Positions 1 through 7,901 of a stretch of DNA of 64,000 nucleotides are shown one piece after another (the first letter of the stretch is position 1; each line of letters opens with the position of its first letter). A program made the translations under genes and the position numbers. The stretch is from Pseudomonas schmalbachii (GTDB lineage Bacteria; Pseudomonadota; Gammaproteobacteria; Pseudomonadales; Pseudomonadaceae): assembly GCF_017589465.1 (NCBI RefSeq), contig NZ_JAELYA010000006.1:248001-312000 (forward strand), in the 5' to 3' direction. The notes beneath the pieces are model-generated. The model searched no databases and had not been told where the DNA came from. It worked only from the letters and a program-made list of their open reading frames with translations.

Positions 1-575
1 TGCACCTGCCGGAGCTGAACTGGTACGGCGGCTTCCATGAACTGGTGCTCTACCCCGACGACTTCGTCAGTCCGCAGAAACACCGCGATCCGGCCGGCGT
101 AGTACATGAGTTCGACGACGAACGCAGCGGCGAAACCTCCCTGCAGGGCCCGGTGGTCCTCGCCTGGCCCGGCGTGGAAAGCGGCGGCGGCTGGGACGCC
201 TACAACCTGGTGATCCACGAACTGGCGCACAAGCTGGACATGCTCAACGGCGGCGCCAACGGCCTGCCGCCGCTGCACCGCGAAATGCGCGTGAGCGACT
301 GGGCCAGCGCCATGCAGTCGGCCTACGACGACCTCAACCGCCAGCTCGACCACGATCCGCACGCCAACACCGCTATCGATCCCTACGCGGCGGAAGACCC
401 GGCGGAGTTCTTCGCCGTCACCAGCGAATACTTCTTCAGCGCCCCCGATCTGCTGGAGCACGCCTACCCACAGGTCTACGCCCAGCTGCGCCTGTTCTAC
501 CGCCAGGACCCGCTGGCGCGCCTGCACAAACTGCAACACGAACACCCCGATTATCAGGAAGCAACGCAGGGTTGA
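1..575 (+). CDS. mtfA: MtfA-like zinc metallopeptidase, 5'-truncated by the window edge
   Basis: The reading frame is open from base 3 to the stop at 573-575, so the N-terminus lies outside the window and about 190 residues are visible. The zinc-peptidase motif HELAH is encoded at 216-230, and a downstream segment AEDPAEFFAVTSEYFF carries the acidic residue expected as third metal ligand. This is the arrangement of the MtfA (DgsA anti-repressor) family, cytosolic peptidases known in enterobacteria to bind the glucose repressor Mlc. I see no Mlc or PTS gene nearby, so that physiological role is not shown here. The gene precedes ppa on the same strand with a 78-bp gap. The family call rests on the HExxH plus AEFFA pattern and on size. 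Confidence 0.85.
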   Translation, partial: HLPELNWYGGFHELVLYPDDFVSPQKHRDPAGVVHEFDDERSGETSLQGPVVLAWPGVESGGGWDAYNLVIHELAHKLDMLNGGANGLPPLHREMRVSDWASAMQSAYDDLNRQLDHDPHANTAIDPYAAEDPAEFFAVTSEYFFSAPDLLEHAYPQVYAQLRLFYRQDPLARLHKLQHEHPDYQEATQG

Positions 576-653
576 ACGAAAGTCTGTGGCCTGCGCCGAA
601 CAATCTGCCTATAATCGCGCCCACTTTTTTGGCGTGCCCCCTTGGAGTCGACC

Positions 654-1181
654 ATGAGCTACAGCAAAGTCCCGGCTGGCAAAGACCTGCCGAACGATAT
701 CTACGTTGCCATCGAGATCCCGGCCAACCACGCGCCGATCAAATACGAGATCGACAAGGACACCGACTGCCTGTTCGTCGACCGCTTCATGGCCACCCCG
801 ATGTTCTACCCGGCCAACTACGGCTACATCCCGAACACCCTGGCTGACGACGGCGACCCGCTGGACGTGCTGGTAGTCACCCCGTATCCGGTGGCCCCGG
901 GCTCCGTGATCCGCGCCCGTCCGGTCGGCGTGCTGAACATGACCGACGAAGCCGGCGGCGACGCCAAGCTGATCGCCGTCCCGCACGACAAGCTGAGCCA
1001 GCTGTACGTGGACGTGAAGGAATACACCGACCTGCCGGCCCTGCTGCTGGAGCAGATCAAGCACTTCTTCGAGAACTACAAGGACCTCGAAAAGGGCAAG
1101 TGGGTGAAAGTCGAGGGCTGGGGCAACGCCGACGCCGCTCGCGCAGAAATTCTGAAGGCGGTTGCTGCTTACCAGAAGTAA
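654..1181 (+). CDS. ppa: Inorganic pyrophosphatase
   Basis: Soluble family I inorganic pyrophosphatase, which hydrolyses diphosphate to two phosphates and so drives biosynthetic reactions. The 175-residue protein has the expected length and the signature [11 protein letters not shown], whose aspartates bind Mg2+, preceded by the conserved YPANYGYIP segment. The ATG at 654 is chosen over an in-frame TTG at 642 because a GGAG ribosome-binding site at 644-647 lies at good spacing upstream of it and the family begins with a short MSYSKV-like N-terminus. It is followed by a rho-independent terminator at 1201. Single-gene transcription unit by appearance. Confidence 0.97.
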   Translation: MSYSKVPAGKDLPNDIYVAIEIPANHAPIKYEIDKDTDCLFVDRFMATPMFYPANYGYIPNTLADDGDPLDVLVVTPYPVAPGSVIRARPVGVLNMTDEAGGDAKLIAVPHDKLSQLYVDVKEYTDLPALLLEQIKHFFENYKDLEKGKWVKVEGWGNADAARAEILKAVAAYQK

Positions 1182-1200
1182 GTCCGGACCACCCCCTGAA

Positions 1201-1226
1201 AACCCGGCCACAAGCCGGGTTTTTTA
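1201..1226 (+). terminator. Rho-independent terminator of ppa
   Basis: An 8-bp perfect stem (AACCCGGC / GCCGGGTT) with a short CACAA loop runs directly into a T run (TTTTTT), 20 bp after the ppa stop. This is a textbook intrinsic terminator. Confidence 0.92.
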
Positions 1227-1300
1227 ATGCCTGAAAAACGTCTGAAGCCGACCCAAGGCGTCGCTACCAAAGCAGAGCAATAACAAAGCGAGATCTATCG

Positions 1301-2005
1301 TTGCCCAGAAAACCTGCGCTCATCCTGGTCGGACGTGACAACTGGCAGAAGGATGAATCGCTGAATCAGTTGCTGCTGGGACGCTTCAGCAGACGCAACG
1401 ACATCCGGATCATCTGGGAAGACCCAGCGGCCGAAGTCATCCAGCGGGCGAGAAGGCTCGAAAGCAGGCTGACCTGGCTACCGGCATTTTCCCGCCGGCT
1501 GACGCTGCGACTGACCCAGATCCTATACGGCCTCGCGAACCCATCCTATTTCGTCTACCTGTACCGGCGACGCGGCAACTCCATCCCCGCCCGCTGCCAC
1601 GACCTGCGGGAGATCGTCGGGAAACTCGGCGCCGAATACACACCTATCGTTCTGTCCCGCTCCGCCGGTGGCAGAGTCGCGTCCCTGATCGCCGACAGCT
1701 CGAACATCGAGCAGATCATCTGCATGGGCTACCCGTTCAAGCATCCGCAAATGGGCGATGAGCCTGAGCGATACATGCACCTGCAGCACCTGAAGACGCC
1801 GATGCTGATTTTGCAGGGAACGCGGGACGAATACGGTGGACATGACGTAGAGGAACGTTACCGGCTCAGTCCAAGCGTCGAGGTCTTCCTGGTCGAGACG
1901 AGCCATGACTTTGCGCTTAATGAGCTGCAGGCCAGTACAGTCTTCGAAAAGATCGAGAGCGTGATAGCCCGGCAGGCTGGAAGGCAGCAGCAAGCCACTC
2001 ACTGA
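1301..2005 (+). CDS. Alpha/beta hydrolase of the KANL3/Tex30-like type
   Basis: A 234-residue cytosolic protein beginning with TTG at 1301; no better start is visible and the upstream AGCGAGA is only a weak ribosome-binding site. A nucleophile-elbow sequence SRSAGGRVAS follows a hydrophobic strand (TPIVL), matching the GRSMGGRVAS elbow of KANL3/Tex30-type alpha/beta hydrolases. Later a strand-plus-acid motif LILQGTRDEYGG and a histidine in ETSHDF could supply the remaining triad residues. The first residue of the usual GxSxG is serine here. The mid-region is arginine-rich (residues about 45-100), which is odd for the family. The substrate cannot be predicted. It stands alone, in convergent orientation to the DUF2955 gene. 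Confidence 0.6.
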   Translation: MPRKPALILVGRDNWQKDESLNQLLLGRFSRRNDIRIIWEDPAAEVIQRARRLESRLTWLPAFSRRLTLRLTQILYGLANPSYFVYLYRRRGNSIPARCHDLREIVGKLGAEYTPIVLSRSAGGRVASLIADSSNIEQIICMGYPFKHPQMGDEPERYMHLQHLKTPMLILQGTRDEYGGHDVEERYRLSPSVEVFLVETSHDFALNELQASTVFEKIESVIARQAGRQQQATH

Positions 2006-2043
2006 CACCGGCAGCGATCATGCAGCCGATACCACTCCATACA

Positions 2044-3081
2044 TCAGTCTTGTGCAGACTGGGGGCGAGTCTGCCGCCGCCCACGCCAACGGTCGATCAG
2101 ATGCACCGCCAGCCAGGCATACAGCGCCACGCCGATGAACAGCGCCAGGCGGACGGCGAAGGCGGTGTAGACGTCCTTGCCGGTCTGGCTGTCCTCCACC
2201 GACTGGCCGAGCAGCAGGATCAGCGTAGCCAGGGTGTTCAGCCAGAAGCCCGGGCTGGCGCGGCTTGGTGCAAGGCGAAACAGGCGGCGGGCGAGCAGCA
2301 GGCTGAACAGCAGCAGCCACAGGCAATACATGAGCAGGCTGGGTTGCAGGGTCAGCAGGCTCCACAGCAGCAGCGCCAGGCCGCCGCCCAGCAGGGTCGA
2401 GCCGACCAGTTCGCGGCCGGCGTTGCGGGTTTCGTGGCTGCATACCTGCTGGCCGAGGGCGACCGACTTGAGGATCAGTGCCAGGTAGCGACTGGGATCG
2501 ATCAGTGCGAGGAGCAGCGCGGGCAGTACCACCAGGGTGGCGCGCAGGGCGATCCAGTTGGCGTCCAGCGGGCTTTCCTGCGCCGGTGCGGGCGGCGCCG
2601 AGGCGTCGGCCGGTTCGGGGAACAGCGCGTGGGCGAGGATGGCCGCCAGCACGGCGAGCAGCAGGGCCTTGGCCAGCGCCTCGATCACCGTCAGGGCCAG
2701 GTCGAAGCTGGCGGTGCCGGCGCTGGTGATCATGGTCAGGCCGATCACCACGAAGGTGCCGAGCAGCGCGTTGCCGCCGCGCAGGGTGAAGCGGAAGCAG
2801 TGGAACAGGCACAGGGCGATCAGCAGCAGGCCGCTGAGCGGCGTGTGCTGCAGCATCGGGATGAGCAGCAGGCCGAGGCTGGTGGTGAGCATCACCAGCA
2901 GCGGCAGGGCGAGCGCCGCCTTGAGTGGCAGCGCCTGGCTGCGCAGCGCCAGCAGGTTGGCGGTGAGCAGCGCGGCCAGGAACGGCAGCGGCACACCCAG
3001 CCCGTAGCCGGCGGCCAGCGCCAGGGCGGTGCCGCAGGCCAGGCGCAGGGCGCGCCGTGGGCGGGGGTCGCTGGCGGCCAT
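2044..3081 (-). CDS. DUF2955 (FUSC-like) inner-membrane protein of an efflux operon
   Basis: A 345-residue, very hydrophobic protein with two blocks of alternating membrane segments separated by a polar stretch near the middle (PEPADASAPPAPAQES). This is the layout of DUF2955/FUSC-type permeases that work with HlyD adaptors. It begins one base after the stop of the upstream HlyD-like gene, so the two are almost certainly co-translated. With that adaptor and the NodT-type channel it would complete a tripartite export system across both membranes. The substrate is not evident; related aromatic-acid and fusaric-acid exporters are the closest general analogy (inference). It is the last gene of a four-gene minus-strand operon. 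Confidence 0.8.
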   Translation of the reverse strand: MAASDPRPRRALRLACGTALALAAGYGLGVPLPFLAALLTANLLALRSQALPLKAALALPLLVMLTTSLGLLLIPMLQHTPLSGLLLIALCLFHCFRFTLRGGNALLGTFVVIGLTMITSAGTASFDLALTVIEALAKALLLAVLAAILAHALFPEPADASAPPAPAQESPLDANWIALRATLVVLPALLLALIDPSRYLALILKSVALGQQVCSHETRNAGRELVGSTLLGGGLALLLWSLLTLQPSLLMYCLWLLLFSLLLARRLFRLAPSRASPGFWLNTLATLILLLGQSVEDSQTGKDVYTAFAVRLALFIGVALYAWLAVHLIDRWRGRRQTRPQSAQD

Positions 3082-3082
3082 T

Positions 3083-4183
3083 TCAGTAGGCGAACGACAG
3101 CCAGCTCATCACCCGCAGGAACAGACGCCCCAGCAGGTTGAGCGGGTTGCCGGAGGTCGGATAGGCCATCACCTCGGCCTGGCCGCCGACGCGGATCTGG
3201 CTGAAGTCGTCGAGTTCCCCCGGAACGAACTCGACCACCACCGGGAAACGTTGCGCGGCGCGCAGCCAGTCGCGGTTGTTCTGCACGCTGGGCAGGTTGC
3301 CGGCCGGCGCGTCCTGGCCGACGCTGACGCCGCGGCCGATGCTGCGTATGCGCCCGGCGAAGACCCGCCCCGGCATGGCGTCGAGGACGATGCCGACCGG
3401 GCTGCCCTCCTTGAGGTGGCCGAGGTTGTTCTCGGTGAAGTCGGCGGCGATCCACATGTCCTGGATGGCGATCAGGGTCATCACCGGGCTGCCGGCGGCG
3501 GCGTACAGGCCGACCTCGGTGCGCAGGTCGGTGATCAGGCCGTCGGCGCGGGCGCGTATCTCGGTATTGCGCAGGTCCAGCCGGGCCTTTTCCAGGGCGC
3601 TGGCGGCGCTGCGCAGCTTGGCGTTGTCCTCGCCGCTGCCGCCCTCCTGTTCTCTGGCGCGCTGCACCTCGGCGATGGCGGCGGCGACCTGGCTGGTGGC
3701 CTGCACCAGGGTCGCCCGCGACACTTCCAGGCGGCGCAGGGAGATGGTGCCGGGGTCCTCGCGGTACAGGCGTTCGAGGCGGTCGCGATCCTGCCGCGCC
3801 TTGAGTTCGTTGGCCTCGGCGGCGCGCTGGTTGGCCAGCGCCGATTCGATGCCGGCGCTGCTGGCGCCGATCTGCCGGCGGGTGCTTTCCAGGTCGGCCT
3901 GGGCGCGCTCGACGGCGATGCGGTACTGCTCGTCGTTGACCGCGAACAGCAGGTCACCGGCGCGCACCCGCTGGTTGTTGCGCACCTCGACGCGGGTCAC
4001 CCTGCCCGCCACTTCGGCGGCCACCGGCACCACGAACGCCTGCAGCCGCGCCTGCTGGGTGTAGGGCGTGTAGCGGTCGGCGAGCAGATACCAGAGCAGG
4101 GTCACGCCGATCAGGACGGCGACCAGCCGGGTGCCACGGCGCGATGCGTCGGCCGCGGCGGCGGGTTTGGGCTCAGCGCTCAT
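3083..4183 (-). CDS. HlyD/EmrA-type periplasmic adaptor (membrane fusion protein)
   Basis: A 366-residue adaptor with one N-terminal membrane anchor (LVAVLIGVTLLWYLL) preceded by a short cytoplasmic Ala/Pro-rich tail, then a barrel/lipoyl half-motif (VPVAAEVAGRVTRVEVRNNQ), a long alpha-hairpin rich in Ala, Arg, Glu and Gln, and the returning lipoyl half (IRARADGLITDLRTEVG). This order is typical of EmrA/AaeA-like adaptors that link an inner-membrane pump to an outer-membrane channel. The ATG at 4183 is chosen because a longer in-frame start at 4306 would give an N-terminus lying wholly inside the upstream gene. The start overlaps the end of the channel gene by 11 bp, implying translational coupling. 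Confidence 0.9.
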   Translation of the reverse strand: MSAEPKPAAAADASRRGTRLVAVLIGVTLLWYLLADRYTPYTQQARLQAFVVPVAAEVAGRVTRVEVRNNQRVRAGDLLFAVNDEQYRIAVERAQADLESTRRQIGASSAGIESALANQRAAEANELKARQDRDRLERLYREDPGTISLRRLEVSRATLVQATSQVAAAIAEVQRAREQEGGSGEDNAKLRSAASALEKARLDLRNTEIRARADGLITDLRTEVGLYAAAGSPVMTLIAIQDMWIAADFTENNLGHLKEGSPVGIVLDAMPGRVFAGRIRSIGRGVSVGQDAPAGNLPSVQNNRDWLRAAQRFPVVVEFVPGELDDFSQIRVGGQAEVMAYPTSGNPLNLLGRLFLRVMSWLSFAY

Positions 4184-5693
4184 CGGGAGAGTCCTCGCGG
4201 CGGGGCGGATAGGCGGTGTCGAGCAGCTCACCCCAGTCGCTGCGCTTCTGCATCTGCGCGCGGGTGGCGGCGCCGAGCGGGTCCTGCGTGCTCTGCCAGC
4301 CGCCACCCAGCGCGCGGTACAGGGCGATCAGGTTGCTCACCGCACTGCTGCGGTTGACCAGGTAGGTGTCCTGCTGGAAGAGCAGCGCGCGCTGGGCATC
4401 GAGCACGCGCTGGAAGTCCGAGTAGCCCTCGCGGTACTGCGCGCTGGCCAGCTCCAGCGAGCGCTGCGCGGCAGCTTCGGCCTCGCCGAGGATGCGGTCG
4501 CGCTCCAGCGCCTTGAGCAGCCCGGTGGCGGCGTCGTCGGCCTCTTGCGCAGCCCGCCGCACGGTGTCGCGATAGGCCTCGATGAGCTGCTGCAGGCGGG
4601 CGTCCTGGGTGAGGATATTGCCCTCGATGCGCCCGTGGTCGAACAGGTTCCACACCAGGCTGGGGCTGCCAAGCAGGTCGCGGGTGACCGAGCTGCCATC
4701 CAGCGAGGTGCCCGTCCAGACCAGGCTGCCGAGCAGCGCGATGGACGGGTAGAGATCGGTGGTGGCCACGCCGATCTGCGCCGACTGCGCGGCGACCGAC
4801 CACTCCGCGGCGCGCACGTCGGGACGGCGCAGCAGCAGCCGGGCCGGCACGTCGTTGAGGTGCGCACGTTCGGGCAGCGGGATCAGTCCATCCTGCTCGC
4901 CAAGTTCGCCCAGCGCTCCCGGCGGCCGGCCGAGCAGCACGGTCAGCGCATTGCGGGTGCGCGCCAGTTGGCTCTCGAACTCGGGGATGGTGCTGAGGGT
5001 GCCGAGGTACTGGGTCTTGGCCTGTTGCAGGTCGAGCTCGGCGCTGTTGCCGCTGCGGAACAGGCGTTCGGTGATCTCGTAGCTGCGCTTCTGCTTGGCG
5101 GCGTTGTCGTGGGCGATGCGCAGGCGCGCCTCGGTGGTGCGCAAGCTGAAGTAGGTGTCGGCGACCTGCGCGCGCAGCAGCACCAGGGCATCCTGGTAAT
5201 TGGCCTGGCTGGCGAAATAGGCGGCGTCGGCGGATTCGATGGCGCGGGCGAAGCGCCCCCAGAAGTCCAGTTCCCAGGCGATGTCGAAGCCGCCGCTGTA
5301 CTGCCAGAGATGGCGGTCCACCGGCAGGTTGCCGCCGGACTGGTGGCTGTCCAGGTAGAAGGCATCGGCGCTGGCCTGCTGCACCTGCGGGTAGCGGCCG
5401 CTGCGGGCGATGCTCAGCTGCGCGCGGGCCTCCAGCACACGCAGGCCGGCGATGCGCAGCGACGAGTTGCCGGCCTCGGCTTCGGCGATCAGGCGGTCCA
5501 GCTGCGGATCGCCGAACTGGCGCCACCACTGCACATCCTCCGCCGGCGAGCGCTGCTCGGTGCTCTGGTCCAGGGCGGTACTGCGCCACTGCTCCGGCCA
5601 GTCCTCGCGCGGCGACTCGAAGTCCGGCCCCAGCCGTACGCAACCGGCCAGGCCGAACAGCATGGCGCCGAGCAGCAGTGACTGGCGCTGCAT
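4173..5693 (-). CDS. NodT-family outer-membrane efflux lipoprotein
   Basis: A 506-residue TolC-like outer-membrane factor. It starts with a lipoprotein signal (LLLGAMLFGLAGC, lipobox LAGC) followed by the family hallmark RLGPDFESP, and has the internal duplication of alpha-hairpin and beta-barrel segments seen in OprM/NodT proteins (for example the ELDFWGRFARAIES and LVWNLFDHGRIEGN repeats). It provides the exit duct for the HlyD and DUF2955 partners encoded just downstream. The gene lies 10 bp after the AI-2E-family permease gene, so all four are probably one transcript starting upstream of 6792. Confidence 0.93.
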   Translation of the reverse strand: MQRQSLLLGAMLFGLAGCVRLGPDFESPREDWPEQWRSTALDQSTEQRSPAEDVQWWRQFGDPQLDRLIAEAEAGNSSLRIAGLRVLEARAQLSIARSGRYPQVQQASADAFYLDSHQSGGNLPVDRHLWQYSGGFDIAWELDFWGRFARAIESADAAYFASQANYQDALVLLRAQVADTYFSLRTTEARLRIAHDNAAKQKRSYEITERLFRSGNSAELDLQQAKTQYLGTLSTIPEFESQLARTRNALTVLLGRPPGALGELGEQDGLIPLPERAHLNDVPARLLLRRPDVRAAEWSVAAQSAQIGVATTDLYPSIALLGSLVWTGTSLDGSSVTRDLLGSPSLVWNLFDHGRIEGNILTQDARLQQLIEAYRDTVRRAAQEADDAATGLLKALERDRILGEAEAAAQRSLELASAQYREGYSDFQRVLDAQRALLFQQDTYLVNRSSAVSNLIALYRALGGGWQSTQDPLGAATRAQMQKRSDWGELLDTAYPPRREDSPDER

Positions 5694-5703
5694 GCCGGGA
5701 TGG

Positions 5704-6792
5704 TCAGTCGGCGGACTGCGTCGGGGTTTCCGGCGGCACCTGTTCGTCGACCCATTGCCAGAACAGCTTGTAGCCGACCGCCAGCAGCACCGGGCCGATG
5801 AACAGGCCGATGATGCCGTTGCTGACCATGCCGCCCAGCGCGCCGATCAGCACCACCGGCATCGGCACGTCGACACCGCGGCCGAGCAGCAGCGGCTTGA
5901 GCACGTTGTCGACCATGCCGGCGACGAACACGTAGATGGAGAAGACGATCACCCCGGTGGTCGGCCCCTCGGTGGCGAACATGAAGGCGATCACCGGCAG
6001 CGTGATCAGCGTCGCCGGCAGCTGCATGATGCCCAGCAGCAGCACTCCGAGCGCCAGCAGGCCGGCGGCGGGGACGCCCTTGACGACGAAGCCGAGGCCG
6101 ACCAGCAGCATCTGGATGAAGGCAATGCCGATCACCCCCAGCGCCACGGCGCGGATGGTGGCGGTGCACAGCTCGACGATCTTGCCGCCGCGTTCCGGGC
6201 CGGACAGCCGCATGGCGATCCGCCGGGCGCTGTGCGTGCCGGTCTGCCCGTAGGCCATGATGATGCCGGCGACGATCACCGCACCGATGAAGACCATGAA
6301 CCCGGCGCCCAGCCCGGCCAGCTTGCTGAGCAGGACGACGGAGAAGTCCCTGATCTGCGGGGCGGCCTTCTGCAGCACGCCGGTGAGGTCGGTGGCCGCC
6401 TGCAGCCAGAAGCCATGCACGGCCTTGCCGACCAGCGGCCAGCTTGCCACCGAGTCCGGTGGCAGCGGGATGTGCAGGGCGCCGCCGTGCAGCGCGGTGG
6501 CGGCCTCCCGCGCCGATTCCACCAGCGAGCTGCCGAGCAGGTACACCGGCACCAGCAGGATGATCAGGCCGATCAGCGTCAGCAGCGTCGCCGCACGCCC
6601 GTCGTGCTGGCCCATGTAGCGGCGCAGGCGCAGGTGCAGCGGATAGAGGGTGATGGCCAGGATCAGCGCCCAGAGCATCAGGTTGAGGAACGGGTTGAAC
6701 ACCTGGTAGCAGAACATGACCAGCACCAGGATCAGACCGGCGCGGATCAGCACGTCCAGCAGGCCCTGGGCTCGACGACTTGGCATCGGCAT
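5704..6792 (-). CDS. AI-2E family (PerM/YdiK-like) inner-membrane permease
   Basis: A 362-residue membrane protein with an N-terminal pair of helices, a central less hydrophobic region and a C-terminal cluster of helices that includes the FVAGMVDNVLKPLLLGRGVD signature of the AI-2E transporter family. Family members carry out varied functions (signal export, Na+/H+ antiport), so the name does not prove autoinducer transport. Here it heads an efflux operon, which is unusual: tripartite pumps do not normally need such a protein. Two ATG codons at residues 1 and 3 are both possible starts; the first is used. The upstream 260 bp to the first repeat contain no other gene. Confidence 0.85.
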   Translation of the reverse strand: MPMPSRRAQGLLDVLIRAGLILVLVMFCYQVFNPFLNLMLWALILAITLYPLHLRLRRYMGQHDGRAATLLTLIGLIILLVPVYLLGSSLVESAREAATALHGGALHIPLPPDSVASWPLVGKAVHGFWLQAATDLTGVLQKAAPQIRDFSVVLLSKLAGLGAGFMVFIGAVIVAGIIMAYGQTGTHSARRIAMRLSGPERGGKIVELCTATIRAVALGVIGIAFIQMLLVGLGFVVKGVPAAGLLALGVLLLGIMQLPATLITLPVIAFMFATEGPTTGVIVFSIYVFVAGMVDNVLKPLLLGRGVDVPMPVVLIGALGGMVSNGIIGLFIGPVLLAVGYKLFWQWVDEQVPPETPTQSAD

Positions 6793-7055
6793 GGAAAGGC
6801 TCCCTTCTTCTTTCGCGTATCCGGCCTCGTGATGTCGATCATATGGAAAGAGGCCCCCACTGGAATGCTAGCGGGTGTTTGCAACTCCGCTATGGCAGAC
6901 GGCATCGATCACGGCGGCAAAATGACGGAAACATGGCGCGATTCCCATTGGATCGGCGGACGGTTTTCATCGCGTGGCGGCGCCATGGGAGGTGCAGGAA
7001 CGCCCCATGGGCGCGAATCGCGGTCATGGCCCTACAGATACTCCGGCGTTGCGAT

Positions 7056-7177
7056 CCCCTCACCCCAACCCTCTCCCGGAGGGAGAGGGGGCGCGACGGT
7101 GTGAGATGGTACACCATGCCAGCCGGCAACTCCGGACAGTCCCCTCTCCCTCGAGGGAGAGGGCTAGGGTGAGGGGG
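7056..7177. repeat. Palindromic intergenic repeat, about 120 bp (family C, copy 1)
   Basis: Outer arms CCCTCACCCCAACCCTCTCC and GGGAGAGGGCTAGGGTGAGG are inverted; inner GGGAGAGGGG / CCCCTCTCCC arms give a nested hairpin. The middle contains CAGCCGGCAACTCCGGACAG. The same element occurs in opposite orientation at 43867-43985 and, more diverged, at 12011-12128. Confidence 0.85.
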
Positions 7178-7217
7178 AAGCATCACGACCATGCAAGACA
7201 GTTGCTCCTACGGCCAC

Positions 7218-7292
7218 CGTAGGTTGGCGCTGAGCAACGCGAAGCCCAACATCGCCATCGTTGGGCTTCACTGCGTTCAGCACCAACCTACG
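7218..7292. repeat. Palindromic intergenic repeat (family B, copy 1)
   Basis: Arms CGTAGGTTGGCGCTGAG and CGTTCAGCACCAACCTACG are inverted, with an inner GAAGCCCAAC / GTTGGGCTTC stem. Further copies or half copies lie at 43734, 47644, 47732 and 60499. Confidence 0.85.
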
Positions 7293-7395
7293 TGAGTTCC
7301 GGCCCAGCCGTGTAGTGCAATCACTACAAGCGATTCGTGATTTTCCGATCCCCCGTCCCCTGGCCGGCGCGCGACGATCGCGAGCAAGGAGCGAC

Positions 7396-7703
7396 GCGTT
7401 TTCCCAGGACACCTACTGGCTGGCCCAGACCGCCAACCGCGGGTTCCAGGGCTCGGCCGATATCGACGCGGACATGATCCGCTACCAGGACTTCAACTTC
7501 CTGATCTATTTCGACCCGCAGGGCGCGGTCATCGGCGAAAGCTGGGACATTCCCGGCCGGGAACGCCTGCGGCCGGACGATCCTCGACGGCAAAGGACCG
7601 GATTTTCCGTCTCGGCGGCGACGAATTCACCGCCGTGCTCGACGACGTCGAAGAACTGCAGGCCGCCGGCGCGGTCCGCCTGATGGCGACACGGGAGCCA
7701 TGA
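7396..7703 (+). pseudogene. Remnant of a sensor-GGDEF diguanylate cyclase
   Basis: Two coding pieces in different frames. From about 7396 to 7580, frame 1 encodes an extracytoplasmic sensor segment (DTYWLAQTANRGF, then RYQDFNFLIYFDPQGAVIG, then SWDIPGRERLRPDD). It resembles the sensor domain of the intact cyclase at 9885, which has RNQDFHFELIFDNQGRAHA at the matching place. From 7593 to the stop at 7701-7703, frame 3 encodes the end of a GGDEF domain, including IFRLGGDEFTAVLDDVEEL. HAMP, PAS and most of the cyclase domain are missing between the two pieces, so a deletion removed the middle and left the frames out of register. No start codon or signal peptide is recognisable upstream. I infer a dead paralogue of the downstream gene. 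Confidence 0.8.
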
Positions 7704-7749
7704 TGGTTTCGCTCCGAAACGGCGGAGGCGGTATCCGCCCTTGTAGTTC

Positions 7750-7793
7750 CTGTAGGATCGGGCCAGAAAAAATCTTTCAGATAAGTCCTACAG
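7750..7793 (+). promoter_or_regulatory. Inverted repeat CTGTAGGA / TCCTACAG upstream of a c-di-GMP gene
   Basis: Perfect 8-bp arms (7750-7757 and 7786-7793) flank an A-rich spacer, about 110 bp upstream of the PAS-GGDEF-EAL gene. It could be a binding site, a hairpin or a decayed repeat. The rest of 7704-7901 shows nothing recognisable. A similar TTCCTACAG half-site occurs before the TpsA gene. Confidence 0.3.
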
Positions 7794-7901
7794 AAGAACA
7801 TAAGACGGCTCTGACTTCAGTCACCCGCCCGACAGCGGCTCCTGAGACAGGATGCCACCTTCGAACCCCACCCGAAAAACACCCAAGTTGCGGTACTGCG
7901 T

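Noticed and set aside
5704..6792. Reading the AI-2E-family protein as evidence for quorum sensing by autoinducer 2
   Set aside because: The family name is historic; most members do not transport AI-2, and no luxS or lsr genes are in the window.
7021..7300. Short open frames covering the repeats at 7056-7292 and the similar ones at 11.9-12.2, 21.4, 23.8, 43.8, 47.7 and 59.9 kb
   Set aside because: These frames exist because the palindromic repeats are GC-rich and free of stops; they have no ribosome-binding sites and the same peptides recur only because the DNA does.
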